Position numbers and translations under genes: made by a program. Under the pieces are notes generated by a model. It was not told the origin of the DNA. It searched no databases and saw only the letters and a list, made by a program, of their open reading frames with translations. A DNA stretch of 64,000 nt. Origin: Serratia sp. H1w. Its GTDB lineage: Bacteria > Pseudomonadota > Gammaproteobacteria > Enterobacterales > Enterobacteriaceae. The number at the start of each line of letters is the position of its first letter. Within the stretch, counting starts at the first letter, position 1. Shown here in pieces: positions 9,559-18,617 of this stretch. The stretch is from NCBI RefSeq assembly GCF_000633355.1, contig NZ_AYMQ01000116.1:1-64000 (forward strand), in the 5' to 3' direction.

Positions 9559-9596
9559 CGCCTGGCTGCCAACCAAAGCCAGGCGTTCTGTTTTTT
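9452..9596 (+). ncRNA. Candidate small RNA ending at an orphan terminator
   Basis: The 3' boundary is a canonical terminator (9559-9596) that has no coding sequence before it on this strand. The 5' end is a guess from a TATACA box at 9441-9446, with no clear -35. The sequence matches none of the [15 protein letters not shown] sRNAs I could recall (RprA, CyaR, RyhB). It could instead be a long attenuated leader of the downstream small gene. Confidence 0.3.
9559..9596 (+). terminator. Strong intrinsic terminator without an upstream gene
   Basis: CGCCTGGCT (9559-9567) pairs perfectly with AGCCAGGCG (9577-9585). TTCTGTTTTTT follows to 9596. It stands only about 25 bases before the likely start of the next plus-strand gene. 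Confidence 0.75.
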
Positions 9597-9621
9597 GCGT
9601 ATTGCAAAGGGAAATAAGTCA

Positions 9622-9969
9622 GTGTCTAAAGATTTTGATGAACTAATAAGAGACATGGATCTTATTATTGAAAATGTAGACAGTTTCAAGGCTATGGCCC
9701 CACGCATGCCGCCACCGGCGGTAGAAGCGGCGCCAGCAGCCCACTCCTACGATTCATTCTGCGAAAATATTGCGCTGAAAGTGGTGTTGAAGGTACTGCT
9801 GTCATCGGTAGACAAGATCGTCAAGGTGCAGATCGCAAATCGGGTTGAGCAAGAAATCGCTCAGATCGAGCAACAGGTGGTGTTAGCTGGCGGTGGTCCA
9901 GTGGCTCCCGAAGACTTGGCACAAATGACCCACTATGTACGCCGTACCGTTCACGACTTGCTCAACTGA
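9622..9969 (+). CDS. Hypothetical protein, predicted helical
   Basis: A 115-residue frame if started at the GTG at 9622 (VSKDFDELIRDMD), which follows AAGGG by about ten bases. A longer frame begins at a TTG inside the preceding terminator and is less likely. The protein has a helical N-terminus, a Pro/Ala-rich linker near residues 33-43 (APRMPPPAVEAAPAA) and a helical C-terminal half containing the heptad-like EQEIAQIEQQ. No signal peptide or membrane helix is seen. I do not recognise it. The gene runs toward a convergent small gene. Confidence 0.55.
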   Translation: MSKDFDELIRDMDLIIENVDSFKAMAPRMPPPAVEAAPAAHSYDSFCENIALKVVLKVLLSSVDKIVKVQIANRVEQEIAQIEQQVVLAGGGPVAPEDLAQMTHYVRRTVHDLLN

Positions 9970-10070
9970 GTGACTGTTCCGCAGCGGGTGCGGGTAGTTT
10001 GGCATCGAATGGGAAGGTTTGGTGGGGACGGCGCCAGGCACCGGATAATCAACGAGCAACTCTCCCCCTC

Positions 10071-10304
10071 TCAGGCGTACTCCAGGCGTTTCGGCAGCAT
10101 ACCCGGCGTTTGGAGTTTCGTCACCTTGACGGCTTTCGCCGGATCGCCCGCCACAAATTCCAGCGTGGGCGAGTAGTAAAAAGGCAACCACGCTTCGAAA
10201 CTGTCTTCCCACTCCCATTTGACCGGGCAGGGCCACAGAATATCTTCGTGCAGAATGTAATAGATCCACCGTCCATGCGGGCGGCGCGGCTTAAGTGTTT
10301 TCAT
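10071..10304 (-). CDS. Hypothetical Trp/Tyr-rich small protein
   Basis: A 77-residue frame starting MKTLKPRRPHGRW. It is unusually rich in Trp, Tyr and Pro (WIYYILHEDILWP, WEWEDSF, FYYSP), which is hard to produce by chance and suggests a genuine small domain. There is no signal peptide or transmembrane segment. The ribosome-binding site is weak (GATGG). The family is not recognised. It is a stand-alone gene convergent with the frame at 9622-9969. Confidence 0.5.
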   Translation of the reverse strand: MKTLKPRRPHGRWIYYILHEDILWPCPVKWEWEDSFEAWLPFYYSPTLEFVAGDPAKAVKVTKLQTPGMLPKRLEYA

Positions 10305-10449
10305 AATGCCATCAATACTTGCTCACCTGTTGCGAACTGGCCGCGAATTCGGTCGTTCAGCCATAATACCCCAGTGGAGCCACTTGAGGCGAGGAACAGC
10401 ACCAAATGCGGTGATTAGCAGGTAATTATACAATATCGGCGCGGATTGT

Positions 10450-10486
10450 GCGGCAAAGCAGCGGAATTCAGTCCGCTACTTTGCGC
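10450..10486. repeat. Inverted repeat, 15-bp stem
   Basis: GCGGCAAAGCAGCGGA (10450-10465) pairs with TCCGCTACTTTGCGC (10472-10486) with one bulge and one G-T type mismatch around a 6-base loop. No T run follows on either strand, so it is a stable hairpin of unknown role. Confidence 0.55.
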
Positions 10487-10704
10487 AGGTGATAACTACG
10501 AGGTGATGATAAGACTTACTACATATTGATGAGGCATAATGCTGTTGGCAAGTTAGCTTGCTCTAGTCACTATCCTCTGCCCTAAAGGGCGTTCCCTGGT
10601 GAAGCACAATATTTTCTATTCGGTATACTGTTGAGAAAGGTCAATTATTCCCGTCTCTAGGCACAACATACCCATTTTTTGCCACCGGGGAAACAGGTGA
10701 GAAA

Positions 10705-10723
10705 CACCCTTGTAATCATTATC
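10705..10723. promoter_or_regulatory. Possible Fur box upstream of the GNAT gene
   Basis: Aligned by eye with the 19-bp Fur consensus, 13 positions match, including an unbroken AATCATTATC half. It lies about 80 bases before the GNAT start codon. This is a visual match only. Confidence 0.3.
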
Positions 10724-10803
10724 AATAAATGTTAACTAAATCTAATCAATACCAACACCTTAATGACAGCTTGAATTATTAGCATGAAAAGGAACGATTA
10801 GCC

Positions 10804-11214
10804 ATGAAGATTAACGTTACGGACACCCCTAATCCACAGGACGAAGAGTTCGTGATTGACAGCCTCTGGGCGCACAACCACCAGTATGATGCGGTCGATA
10901 TTCATCCGCTATTTCTGACCGTCACCGATGATGACGGGCAGATTGTCGCCGGATTAGTCGCCAGAACCTGGTGGGGTGGATTAGAAGTGCAGTATCTCTG
11001 GGTGGGTGACGAATATCGCAAAAAAGGCTATGGTCGTGACCTGATGCTGCAAGCGGAACAGGAAGCCGTGAAGCGCGGCTGCCATATGGCCTATGTCGAT
11101 ACCTTCAGTTTCCAGGCACAGGCGTTTTACGAAAAACTGGGGTACCAACCCTACGGCAACTTGGCTGGCTATGCGCATCGTCATACCCGTATCTATTTAG
11201 CAAAAAACATCTGA
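10804..11214 (+). CDS. GNAT family N-acetyltransferase
   Basis: A 136-residue single-domain GNAT protein, expected to transfer an acetyl group from acetyl-CoA to an unknown amine. The acetyl-CoA loop of motif A is visible as VGDEYRKKGYGRDLM (about residues 67-81; the family pattern is Q/RxxGxG/A). The C-terminal motif B follows with VDTFSFQAQAFYEKLGY, and the protein ends with a strand (RIYLAKNI). AAGGA precedes the ATG. It lies 24 bases before the LuxR-type gene and in the same direction as the following permease, suggesting one transcript. The acceptor substrate is unknown. Confidence 0.88.
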   Translation: MKINVTDTPNPQDEEFVIDSLWAHNHQYDAVDIHPLFLTVTDDDGQIVAGLVARTWWGGLEVQYLWVGDEYRKKGYGRDLMLQAEQEAVKRGCHMAYVDTFSFQAQAFYEKLGYQPYGNLAGYAHRHTRIYLAKNI

Positions 11215-11238
11215 TAGCGCCGAGGCTAAGAGGTTCAC

Positions 11239-11928
11239 ATGGATTCATTTTGGCAGAGTAATGAATTATATTTAAAAGGTCTCATCACCATGATGGGGCA
11301 TTTAAATGAGCCTTGGGGCATTAAAGATTTATCCTCGCGCCATATTTATATGAACAAGGCGGCCTACCTTTATACCAATACGCCTCTCAATTTCGATATT
11401 GCCGGCAAGCTGGATGCCGAGTTCCCCGCCGACTGGGCGGAGTTCTCTCCAGACTTCCAGGAGCACGATCGCAAAACCGAAGGGACGCGGGATCGCGTAG
11501 CGGTTATCGAAACCCATTTCTGGTATGGCAGCGACAGTCTGGTCCCTTATGTCAGCGAAAAACTGCCTATTTATAATGACAAGGAAGAACTGGTTGGCAC
11601 CATGTGGAACGCCCGTCCGCTGGACAGTCTTTCACCGCTTAAATATATCAACCAGCAAAAACCCAGCGTCTTGACCACCGAAGTCAGCATCCAGACCTTT
11701 ACCCAATCGGAGCTGGATATCATCTTTTTGATGTTGCAACGCTACACCAACAAAGAGATTGCCAGGTTATATAACGTCAGTAATAAAACCATAGAAAACC
11801 GCATCTACAACATCTACCAAAAAGCCGATGTGCATACGCTCCAACAGTTCGAAGAGTATTGCAAACTGGTGCATTTGGACAGCTACATTCCAGTACGCCT
11901 GATTGAAAAAGGCATCCAATTTATTTAA
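11239..11928 (+). CDS. PAS-like sensor with C-terminal LuxR-type DNA-binding domain
   Basis: A 229-residue transcription factor. The first 130 residues look like a PAS-type sensor (WGIKDLSSRHIYMNKAAY, then the strand pair VSEKLPIYNDKEELVG). Residues about 155-210 form a LuxR/GerE helix-turn-helix (FTQSELDIIFLM, TNKEIARLYNVSNKTIENRI). The recognition helix with KTIENRIYNIYQK is typical, although this type of domain usually carries more basic residues. There is no receiver domain with a phosphorylatable Asp, so it is not a two-component regulator. It probably controls its neighbours, the acetyltransferase and the permease. The ligand is unknown. Confidence 0.82.
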   Translation: MDSFWQSNELYLKGLITMMGHLNEPWGIKDLSSRHIYMNKAAYLYTNTPLNFDIAGKLDAEFPADWAEFSPDFQEHDRKTEGTRDRVAVIETHFWYGSDSLVPYVSEKLPIYNDKEELVGTMWNARPLDSLSPLKYINQQKPSVLTTEVSIQTFTQSELDIIFLMLQRYTNKEIARLYNVSNKTIENRIYNIYQKADVHTLQQFEEYCKLVHLDSYIPVRLIEKGIQFI

Positions 11929-11947
11929 ACGTCAACGAGAGATTATC

Positions 11948-13237
11948 GTGATTAAAATTGAAGACTACCCATTGAGCCGGGTACCACAGGATAAGCGGGT
12001 ATCCTTTCTCAGCGTCGCCATTGTGCATATGGGTATGCTAACGGCCCTGGATCAGTTTATGTTGGGGGCCGTCCTGGGCAACTCAATGACCCTGACCGAT
12101 GCCTTTATCGCCATCTTTATCGGCAGCCTGATCTTTGGGGTCGTCACCTTCGGGCTAGGCCTGGCGGGAATGAGAGAAGGGATTTCCGGCAGCCTGCTGG
12201 CTCGCTGGTGTGGTTTTGGCCGCATAGGTTCGGTGCTGATTGGCCTGGTGGTGGCCGTCAGCCTGTTGGGCTGGTTTGGCATTCAGAATGCCATCTTTGC
12301 CAAGTCGCTTAACTTTGCCCTCGGCGATCGCCTGGGCTTCCCATTGGCAGCGTCGCTGTCGGGCCTGTTTTTGACGGTGTTGGTCGCGTTCGGATTTAAA
12401 GCGCTGCGCATCACCGCACGTATCGCGGTGCCGCTGTTTATCCTGCTGGTGTTCTTTATCTCGTATAACGTTCTTTCCGGGCAGAAACTGCACGAAGCCA
12501 TTCTGCTGGCCCCAATGGGCGATGCAATGACCATCAGCGCGGGTATTACTATCGTGGTCGGCGGTGCCATCGTTGCCAGCCTGATGACCCCAGACCTGAC
12601 CCGCTATTCCAAAAACAAGCGTCACGTATTTGGCATTACGCTGCTGACCATCATTGCCGGTGAGTTCGTGGTTAACGGCCTGGCGATTTTTATCGCCAAA
12701 ACGCTCGGCACCGCAGACGTGGTGACGATCATGGCCCAGAGCGCGGGCGGTATCGGTTTGCTGGTGGTGGTGTTCTCCACCCTGCGCGTTAACGACCTGA
12801 ACCTCTATTCGTCGTCGTTGGGGGTGGTGAATGCGGTTGAAGGTATTACCGGCAAAAAACTGAAATATACCGCGACTACGGTGGTTATCGGTCTGTTGGG
12901 GACTCTGCTTTCGGTATTGGGGATTCTGGATCGGTTCGTGGATTTCCTGACCATTCTGGGTGTGGTCTTCCCGCCAATCCTCGGCGTGATGCTGGTGGAT
13001 TATTTTGTGCTGCGCAGCCACCGGGATGCGCTGGATGCCAGCCGTCAGCTTGGGCAGCTACCGCAGCAGACGCCGCTGATCGGCTGGGCCGCGATTGTCG
13101 CCAGTATCGTCGGCAGCGTGATCGGTCTGGTGACCGAATGGGGCGTGCCGACCATTAACTCACTGCTGGCAGCCAGCGTGATTTACTGGCTGTTCAAACG
13201 CCTGTTCAACCGGGCAACCCGTTTGCAAACTGCGTAA
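11948..13237 (+). CDS. NCS1-family permease, cytosine permease (CodB) type
   Basis: An inner-membrane nucleobase:cation symporter-1 family protein of 429 residues with about twelve predicted transmembrane helices. The RVNDLNLYSSSLG segment corresponds to the conserved DNALYASGLG-like motif of CodB, and the helix-one region (LTALDQFMLGAVLG) also aligns. I chose the GTG at 11948 because it gives the expected N-terminus (IKIEDYPLSRVP) and has a weak purine-rich ribosome-binding site. A TTG at 11903 inside the upstream gene would add 15 unlikely residues. No deaminase gene follows, so uptake of cytosine specifically is not shown. Other purines, pyrimidines or related rings are possible. Confidence 0.82.
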   Translation: MIKIEDYPLSRVPQDKRVSFLSVAIVHMGMLTALDQFMLGAVLGNSMTLTDAFIAIFIGSLIFGVVTFGLGLAGMREGISGSLLARWCGFGRIGSVLIGLVVAVSLLGWFGIQNAIFAKSLNFALGDRLGFPLAASLSGLFLTVLVAFGFKALRITARIAVPLFILLVFFISYNVLSGQKLHEAILLAPMGDAMTISAGITIVVGGAIVASLMTPDLTRYSKNKRHVFGITLLTIIAGEFVVNGLAIFIAKTLGTADVVTIMAQSAGGIGLLVVVFSTLRVNDLNLYSSSLGVVNAVEGITGKKLKYTATTVVIGLLGTLLSVLGILDRFVDFLTILGVVFPPILGVMLVDYFVLRSHRDALDASRQLGQLPQQTPLIGWAAIVASIVGSVIGLVTEWGVPTINSLLAASVIYWLFKRLFNRATRLQTA

Positions 13238-13247
13238 TTCATAACCT

Positions 13248-13289
13248 GAACGGGCGCTGCTAATCGGGCGCAGCATGCGGCGCCCGTTC
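13248..13289. repeat. Compound palindrome between convergent genes
   Basis: GAACGGGCGC (13248-13257) pairs with GCGCCCGTTC (13280-13289), enclosing a second palindrome around GGGCGCAGCATGC. The same core recurs at 30748-30765. It may serve as a bidirectional transcription barrier between the permease gene and cobT, but it lacks T runs. Confidence 0.55.
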
Positions 13290-13291
13290 GG

Positions 13292-14350
13292 TTAGTTCGC
13301 GCTGCCAGGAATAACGATATTACTGTCCGCCAACGATCCCATCTGGCTATACATCACGCAGGCCGCATCCACAATATGCATGGCGATGGCGGCACCGCTG
13401 CCCTCCCCCAGCCGCATATCCAAATGCAAATAAGGCGCTAATTGCAGATGCTCAAGTGCCGCCGCCGCGCCTTTCTCCGCAGAGAAATGAGATGGCAACA
13501 GATAGTCGCGAGCCAGCGGGGCAATGCCGCAGACCGCCAGCGCAGAGGCATAAGACAGGAAACCATCGAGGATCACCGGTAAACCGGCGGCCGCAGCCCC
13601 CAACATCACGCCAGCCATTCCCACCAGATCGTAGCCTCCGAGCTTAGCCAACACATCCAACGCATCTTCGGCATCCGGCTGGTTGACCTCAATGGCCCGG
13701 CGTACCACGTCCACCTTGTGGTGCAAACGATCGCTGGGGAAATTGGCACCGATGCCCACCACCTCTTGCGGGTCGCGGCCGGTAAACACGCTGACTAACG
13801 CTGCGGCCGGGGTGGTATTGGCCATTCCCAATTCCCCAACGCCAAACAGTTTCACCCCAAGCGCTGCCTGCTCCAGCGTCAGCTGAGCCGTGGCTACCAG
13901 CAATTCCTCCGCCTGCTGGCGTGTCATTGCCGCCCCGCGAGCAATGTTGCCGCTGCCGCGCGCGACTTTCATGTTGATCAGGCCCGGCAGTGGTTCGCTG
14001 TCGATCCCCACATCCACCAGCTTTACCTCGGCACCGGCATTGGCTGCCAATACGCAGACACCGGTATTGCCTTTCACCATATTCAGCGCCTGGATCACCG
14101 TCACTTCACGCGGTGACACAGCGACCCCTTCGTCATAAACACCGTGATCGGCCATCATGACGATAATCTGCTTGCGGCTGGCAGTCATGCCACTGAACCC
14201 GCGCATCCCGGCTAACTGCGTTGCCAACTGTTCCAGGCGGCCAAGGCTGCCCGGTGGCTTCAGCAAGCCATCGATCCTTGCCGCCGCCTGTTGCATGGCG
14301 GCCGCGTCCAACGGCTTGGTCAGGTCGATTAACGATGACAATGTTTGCAT
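13292..14350 (-). CDS. cobT: Nicotinate-nucleotide--dimethylbenzimidazole phosphoribosyltransferase
   Basis: CobT activates the lower ligand of cobalamin by moving phosphoribose from nicotinate mononucleotide to 5,6-dimethylbenzimidazole, giving alpha-ribazole phosphate. The 352-residue length is normal. The catalytic Glu316 lies in RLGEGSGAA, matching Glu317 of the Salmonella enzyme. The N-terminal [15 protein letters not shown] and the [10 protein letters not shown] motif are family hallmarks. It is the last gene of the cobalamin operon, 4 bases after cobC. Confidence 0.97.
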   Translation of the reverse strand: MQTLSSLIDLTKPLDAAAMQQAAARIDGLLKPPGSLGRLEQLATQLAGMRGFSGMTASRKQIIVMMADHGVYDEGVAVSPREVTVIQALNMVKGNTGVCVLAANAGAEVKLVDVGIDSEPLPGLINMKVARGSGNIARGAAMTRQQAEELLVATAQLTLEQAALGVKLFGVGELGMANTTPAAALVSVFTGRDPQEVVGIGANFPSDRLHHKVDVVRRAIEVNQPDAEDALDVLAKLGGYDLVGMAGVMLGAAAAGLPVILDGFLSYASALAVCGIAPLARDYLLPSHFSAEKGAAAALEHLQLAPYLHLDMRLGEGSGAAIAMHIVDAACVMYSQMGSLADSNIVIPGSAN

Positions 14351-14354
14351 AACT

Positions 14355-14972
14355 TTATTCTCTGGTTGCAGGCTGCCAATGAGCCTGGCTGTTAAATACT
14401 TTTAGTGTGACAAAGCCCTGGTCGATATCCAGCACGCTGTAGGCCCCCTGAGTAAAAGGGAAGTGCCACATTCCGGCGGCGGGCAACTTTAGCAATCCGG
14501 CCAGCAGCAAGCTTAGGGAGCCTTGGTGCGCCACCAGCAGACGGTCGCCATCGCCCTGTTCACTCAACAGACGTTGGGCCTGTTGGCTAATTCGCTGTGA
14601 AAACAGCGGAAAAGACTCGCCCGCTGGCGGACAGGCCTGTTGCCAATCTGCCACCCAGTCTGCCCAGGCTGCCGTATCCTGCTGTTGCAAATCCTGATGA
14701 TGGCGCATTTCCCAGTCGCCAAAATTCATTTCGTTAAAGCCGCCATCGGGCTGGATCGCCAGTTCCCGCTGCCCAAGCACCAACTCGGCGGTATGCCGGG
14801 CGCGCAGTAACTCACTGCTAATCGCCTGGGTAAAAGGCACCTCGGCCAACCAAAGTGCCACCTGCCGTGCCTGCTGCTCACCTTGTTCAGTCAACGGTAA
14901 GTCGGTCATGCCGCAAAATACGCCCTGCCGATTCGCCACCGTTTGCCCGTGTCTTACCAAAAATAGCCGCAT
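14355..14972 (-). CDS. cobC: Alpha-ribazole phosphatase (histidine phosphatase family)
   Basis: CobC dephosphorylates alpha-ribazole-5'-phosphate or adenosylcobalamin-5'-phosphate in nucleotide-loop assembly. The phosphohistidine motif RHG is at residues 7-9 ([11 protein letters not shown]). The second catalytic His lies in [12 protein letters not shown], and the acid region is [13 protein letters not shown] chose the ATG at 14972 because it aligns with the usual MRLxLxRHG start. A GTG three codons earlier directly follows the cobS stop and could also be used. In Salmonella cobC sits apart from the operon beside cobD, whereas here it is inserted between cobS and cobT. Confidence 0.92.
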   Translation of the reverse strand: MRLFLVRHGQTVANRQGVFCGMTDLPLTEQGEQQARQVALWLAEVPFTQAISSELLRARHTAELVLGQRELAIQPDGGFNEMNFGDWEMRHHQDLQQQDTAAWADWVADWQQACPPAGESFPLFSQRISQQAQRLLSEQGDGDRLLVAHQGSLSLLLAGLLKLPAAGMWHFPFTQGAYSVLDIDQGFVTLKVFNSQAHWQPATRE

Positions 14973-14981
14973 CACGCTCAC

Positions 14982-15728
14982 TCACAGCAGTGCCAATAAG
15001 AAGACCAGTTCAGCAATTTCTATCGCCGCCCCCAGAGTGTCACCGGTTTGCCCACCCAGGCGGCGGCGCAGATAGGTGCGCAGTATCAGTATGGCGATCA
15101 GCGCACAGCCAAGCGCAAACAGCCCCTGGCCATGCCCCAACAGGACGACCAACGCCGCCCCCAGCGCCAGGGTGAACAGCGTTTGCCCACCGCTAATTTT
15201 GCCGATATACAGATTGCCCAGCCCATTACCTTCACGGGCATAGGGCTGGCGGTACATCATGATAGCCACCAGGCTCCGGCATGCCACGCCAGCTGCCGCC
15301 AGCGTGGCCAACATCGGCACTCCGCGCAGCGCCAGTTCGCTGATCACCAACACCTTCGCCACCACGATAAAGATCAGCGCTAGCCCGCCATTGGTGCCAA
15401 GGCGGCTGTCGCGCATGATCTCCAGCATTTTTTCCCGGCTGCGGGCCGAGAATACGCCATCACAGGTATCGGCCAAGCCGTCCAGGTGAAAAGCTCCGGT
15501 CACCAGCGCCAACGCCAGCACATAACCCAACGCCGCTAGCGGCACCCCACACCAGGGAGCCAGCAGAGTAAACACCACGCCACCGATCGCACCGACAATC
15601 AGGCCAATCAAAGGAAAACCGACGATGCCGCGCTGGTAGTTATCCATCGCCAACCCCTGCGTCCAACTGGCGGGCAGCGGGATACGCGTCATCAATTGCA
15701 GGGTGGCCCAAAACAGTCGCAAACTCAT
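14982..15728 (-). CDS. cobS: Adenosylcobinamide-GDP ribazoletransferase (cobalamin synthase)
   Basis: CobS is an inner-membrane enzyme that joins adenosylcobinamide-GDP to alpha-ribazole (phosphate), completing the nucleotide loop of cobalamin. The 248-residue protein is strongly hydrophobic. It carries the family motif with acidic residues for divalent metal ([15 protein letters not shown], about residues 80-95). It overlaps cobU by 4 bases (ATGA) and precedes cobC. Confidence 0.96.
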   Translation of the reverse strand: MSLRLFWATLQLMTRIPLPASWTQGLAMDNYQRGIVGFPLIGLIVGAIGGVVFTLLAPWCGVPLAALGYVLALALVTGAFHLDGLADTCDGVFSARSREKMLEIMRDSRLGTNGGLALIFIVVAKVLVISELALRGVPMLATLAAAGVACRSLVAIMMYRQPYAREGNGLGNLYIGKISGGQTLFTLALGAALVVLLGHGQGLFALGCALIAILILRTYLRRRLGGQTGDTLGAAIEIAELVFLLALL

Positions 15729-16270
15729 TTAATCTTGACCTCAATACCCGAAACGACCAAAAACACCGACTCGGCGGCGGCGGCCAGACGCTGGTTGACT
15801 CGCCCGGCAATATCACGGAAGTGTCGTGCCAAGCGATTTTCCGGCACGATGCCCATTCCCAATTCGTTGGTGACCAGATAGATCGTTGCCGGGCTACGGG
15901 CGCAGGCGGCCAGCAGTTCATCGATTTGCCGTTGGATCGCCGTTTCTACCGTGGCGAAGTCGATGGTTTCCACCGGCGTTTCCCCGGTCAATGCAAACAT
16001 CAGGTTGGCGATCAGCGTAGTGATACACTCCAGGATGACCGCCTCGCCCGCCACCGCCTGTTGGTCGATCACGCTAGCCAACTGCTGGCTTCCTTCCCAG
16101 GTACGCCAGTGCGCAGGCCGGGCCTGACGATGCAGCCTGACCCGCTCAGCCATTTCCTCATCGGTCACCTCCGAGGTGGCCATATACAACACCCGGTCGC
16201 TGACGCCAGACGCCAGCCTTTCGGCCAGCGAACTTTTGCCGCTGCGTGCCCCGCCGGTGATCAGGATCAT
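15725..16270 (-). CDS. cobU: Adenosylcobinamide kinase / adenosylcobinamide-phosphate guanylyltransferase
   Basis: CobU is bifunctional: it phosphorylates adenosylcobinamide and then transfers GMP from GTP, priming it for CobS. The 181 residues start with a P-loop (GGARSGKS, residues 6-13). The region around [13 protein letters not shown] carries the His that is guanylylated in this family. The C-terminal part ([21 protein letters not shown]) is diagnostic. Four-base overlaps join it to cbiP upstream and cobS downstream. Confidence 0.97.
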   Translation of the reverse strand: MILITGGARSGKSSLAERLASGVSDRVLYMATSEVTDEEMAERVRLHRQARPAHWRTWEGSQQLASVIDQQAVAGEAVILECITTLIANLMFALTGETPVETIDFATVETAIQRQIDELLAACARSPATIYLVTNELGMGIVPENRLARHFRDIAGRVNQRLAAAAESVFLVVSGIEVKIK

Positions 16271-17808
16271 GGGGCCACCGTCTGCTGGTGTTCGGTCATC
16301 AAGCGGTAAATTTTTTCCATATCAATATGTTCCCGCATTTTATCGGCCAGGATATCAAACTGTTGCTGCTTGTAATCGGCATAGTCGAAAGCCGGGCCGT
16401 CGTAAATCGGCAGCCCTTTACGCTGACGCAGTCCGTTCAGTAGCGCGCGGCAAAAGGGCGCACTATCGAATAAGCCATGAATATAGCTGCCCAGCACGTT
16501 ACCGGCGGAGTTCACCGCCCCGTCAAAGGCGCTGTCCGGCTGGCCGTTGCGCAGGGAAAGACGGGCAAAAGGCGCGGCATCTGGGCCAAGCTGGGTGGTC
16601 CCCATATGGATTTCATAGCCAACCACGCCCTGCTCGCCACAACCAGACCACAGGCCGGGCAGCGTTGGCTGGCATTGCGCGGCCACCTGCGTAGTGACTT
16701 TTTGCGGCGCAAACCGGGTGGTGACATCCAGTAATCCCAGGCCCGCCATCTGATCCACGCCAGATTCCACACCATCAACAATGTGCTTGCCCAGCATCTG
16801 ATAGCCACCGCAGATACCCACAATCGGCACCCCGGCCCGATGCTGATCCTGCAACGCCGCCGCCAGCCCGCTTTGTTGCAGCCATTGCAGATCGCTCAAG
16901 GTATTTTTGCTACCCGGCAGGATAATCAGATCGGCACCGGCCAGCGCCGCCGGATGCGTAACATAGCGCAGTCCTACGTCCGGTTGCGCGGCCAGAGCAT
17001 TAAAATCGGTAAAGTTGGACATATAGGGCAGTTGCAACACCGCAATATCCAGCTCAAGGCGGGTACCTGCCGGGGCATATTTGCCATTTTGCAGCGCCAC
17101 GCCGTCTTCATCTTCCAGATCGATATTCAGCCAGGGCATCACGCCCAGTATCGGTACGCCGGTCAGGGCTTCGATCTGCTCCAGCCCCGAATAGAGCAAG
17201 GCAATATCACCACGGAATTTGTTGATGATCACCCCTTTCACCCGCGCTTTCTCTTCAGGTTCTAACAGTGCCAGCGTGCCATAAATGGCGGCAAACACCC
17301 CGCCGCGATCGATATCGGCCACCAGCAATACCGGTGCATCGGCAATCGCTGCCATCCCCATATTGACGATGTCTCGATCGCGCAGGTTGATTTCCGCCGG
17401 GCTACCAGCCCCTTCCAGCACCATGATGTCGTAACCGCTAGCCAGGCTGTGGTACACCTCGCTGATCTGTTGCTGCAACTGCGGTTTGTACTCGTGATAG
17501 CTGACCGCGTCCATATTGCAGGCCACCTTACCCATCAATACCACCTGCGCCTTGCAGTCGCTGGTGGGTTTCAGCAGGATCGGATTCATCCGCACATCGG
17601 GGGCGATGCCTGCGGCCTCGGCCTGAAAAATCTGCGCCCGCCCCATCTCTTCACCACGGGCGGTGATGCCAGAGTTGAGCGCCATATTCTGCGACTTGAA
17701 CGGCGCACAGCGATAACCATCCTGCATGAAGATCCGGCACAAACCGGCAACCAGCACGCTTTTACCAACATCGGATGCTGTTCCCTGCACCATGACACAC
17801 CGTTTCAT
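16267..17808 (-). CDS. cbiP: Cobyric acid synthase (glutamine-hydrolysing)
   Basis: CbiP (CobQ) performs four ATP-dependent amidations of adenosylcobyrinic acid a,c-diamide to give cobyric acid. An N-terminal P-loop-type ATPase domain begins [19 protein letters not shown]-terminal class I glutamine amidotransferase-like domain has its Cys in GICGGYQML and its His in YIHGLFD. I chose the ATG at 17808 (MKRCVMVQG, 513 residues). It overlaps the cbiO stop by one base, and the longer frame from 17865 lies inside cbiO. Confidence 0.97.
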   Translation of the reverse strand: MKRCVMVQGTASDVGKSVLVAGLCRIFMQDGYRCAPFKSQNMALNSGITARGEEMGRAQIFQAEAAGIAPDVRMNPILLKPTSDCKAQVVLMGKVACNMDAVSYHEYKPQLQQQISEVYHSLASGYDIMVLEGAGSPAEINLRDRDIVNMGMAAIADAPVLLVADIDRGGVFAAIYGTLALLEPEEKARVKGVIINKFRGDIALLYSGLEQIEALTGVPILGVMPWLNIDLEDEDGVALQNGKYAPAGTRLELDIAVLQLPYMSNFTDFNALAAQPDVGLRYVTHPAALAGADLIILPGSKNTLSDLQWLQQSGLAAALQDQHRAGVPIVGICGGYQMLGKHIVDGVESGVDQMAGLGLLDVTTRFAPQKVTTQVAAQCQPTLPGLWSGCGEQGVVGYEIHMGTTQLGPDAAPFARLSLRNGQPDSAFDGAVNSAGNVLGSYIHGLFDSAPFCRALLNGLRQRKGLPIYDGPAFDYADYKQQQFDILADKMREHIDMEKIYRLMTEHQQTVAP

Positions 17809-18617
17809 CACATCTTCTCCGCGTCGCGCTTGAGCCGCGCAAACAGCTGTTGTTCCGTCTTGCACAGCGGCAAACCGAGTTCGCCGTGTAATTTCACCAG
17901 CCAGGGTTGCACCAACCCGGCGGCCGCTATCTGTTCCTGTTGCATAAACACCTGAGCAGGCTCCCCTGAGCAGACCAGCCGCCCATGGGAAAGCACGTAC
18001 AGGTGATCGCAGATCGAGTAAATCAAATCGATATCGTGGCTGGAGATAATCACCCGCTTCCCCTCGGCCACGATGCGCTCGATAATGGCGATCATCTGTT
18101 GCCTGCCAGACGGATCCAGCCCGGCGGTCGGTTCATCCAGCAGCAGATATTCCGCCTCCATCACCAGCGCACCGGCAATCGCCACCCGTTTTTTCTGGCC
18201 GTGGCTTAAATGCTGGATGGATTTATGCCGGAACCCCTGCGCATCCACCAGCGTTAATGCCCGATCGACCCGTTGAGCAATCAATTGCTTATCCAGGCCG
18301 AGATTATGCAGACTGAACGCGATATCGCTATCGATATCGGTATAAAATATTTGCTGCTCCGGATCCTGAAACACGGTGGCGACCCGCTGGCGCAGTGCCC
18401 GCAGGCTGCCTTTATCGTAGCGCAGCGGCTCCCCTTGCCATAATACCGCCCCCTGCTGCGGGCGCAGTATACCGGTCAGATTCATCAACAGCGTCGATTT
18501 ACCGCAGCCGTTGGCCCCCAGCAGCCCGGTTACGGCATGCTGGCTAAAATCCAGGGTCAGATCCTGTAGCACCGCTTCATTCTGATAGCTGAAGCTCAAT
18601 TGTCGGGTCGTCAGCAT
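17808..18617 (-). CDS. cbiO: Cobalt ECF/ABC transporter ATP-binding protein
   Basis: CbiO is the cytoplasmic ATPase of the CbiMNQO cobalt importer. In 269 residues it shows Walker A (GANGCGKST, about residues 36-44), Q-loop (FQDPEQQIF, with the extra residues typical of ECF ATPases), signature LSHGQKKR and Walker [13 protein letters not shown]. The frame is open far upstream, but the true start is the ATG at 18617 (MLTTRQLSF), which shares a base with the cbiQ stop. It gives way to cbiP with a one-base overlap. Confidence 0.97.
   Translation of the reverse strand: MLTTRQLSFSYQNEAVLQDLTLDFSQHAVTGLLGANGCGKSTLLMNLTGILRPQQGAVLWQGEPLRYDKGSLRALRQRVATVFQDPEQQIFYTDIDSDIAFSLHNLGLDKQLIAQRVDRALTLVDAQGFRHKSIQHLSHGQKKRVAIAGALVMEAEYLLLDEPTAGLDPSGRQQMIAIIERIVAEGKRVIISSHDIDLIYSICDHLYVLSHGRLVCSGEPAQVFMQQEQIAAAGLVQPWLVKLHGELGLPLCKTEQQLFARLKRDAEKM

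Larger units (their letters stand above)
10305..10803. other. Intergenic region with inverted repeat and possible Fur site
   Basis: No gene is supported in these 499 bases. They contain a long inverted repeat (10450-10486) and, near the GNAT gene, an AT-rich element resembling half of a Fur box (10705-10723). Confidence 0.4.

Noticed and set aside
12155-13021. 288-residue minus-strand frame inside the NCS1 permease gene
   Set aside because: Very His/Gln-rich composition typical of antisense reading of a membrane protein gene.
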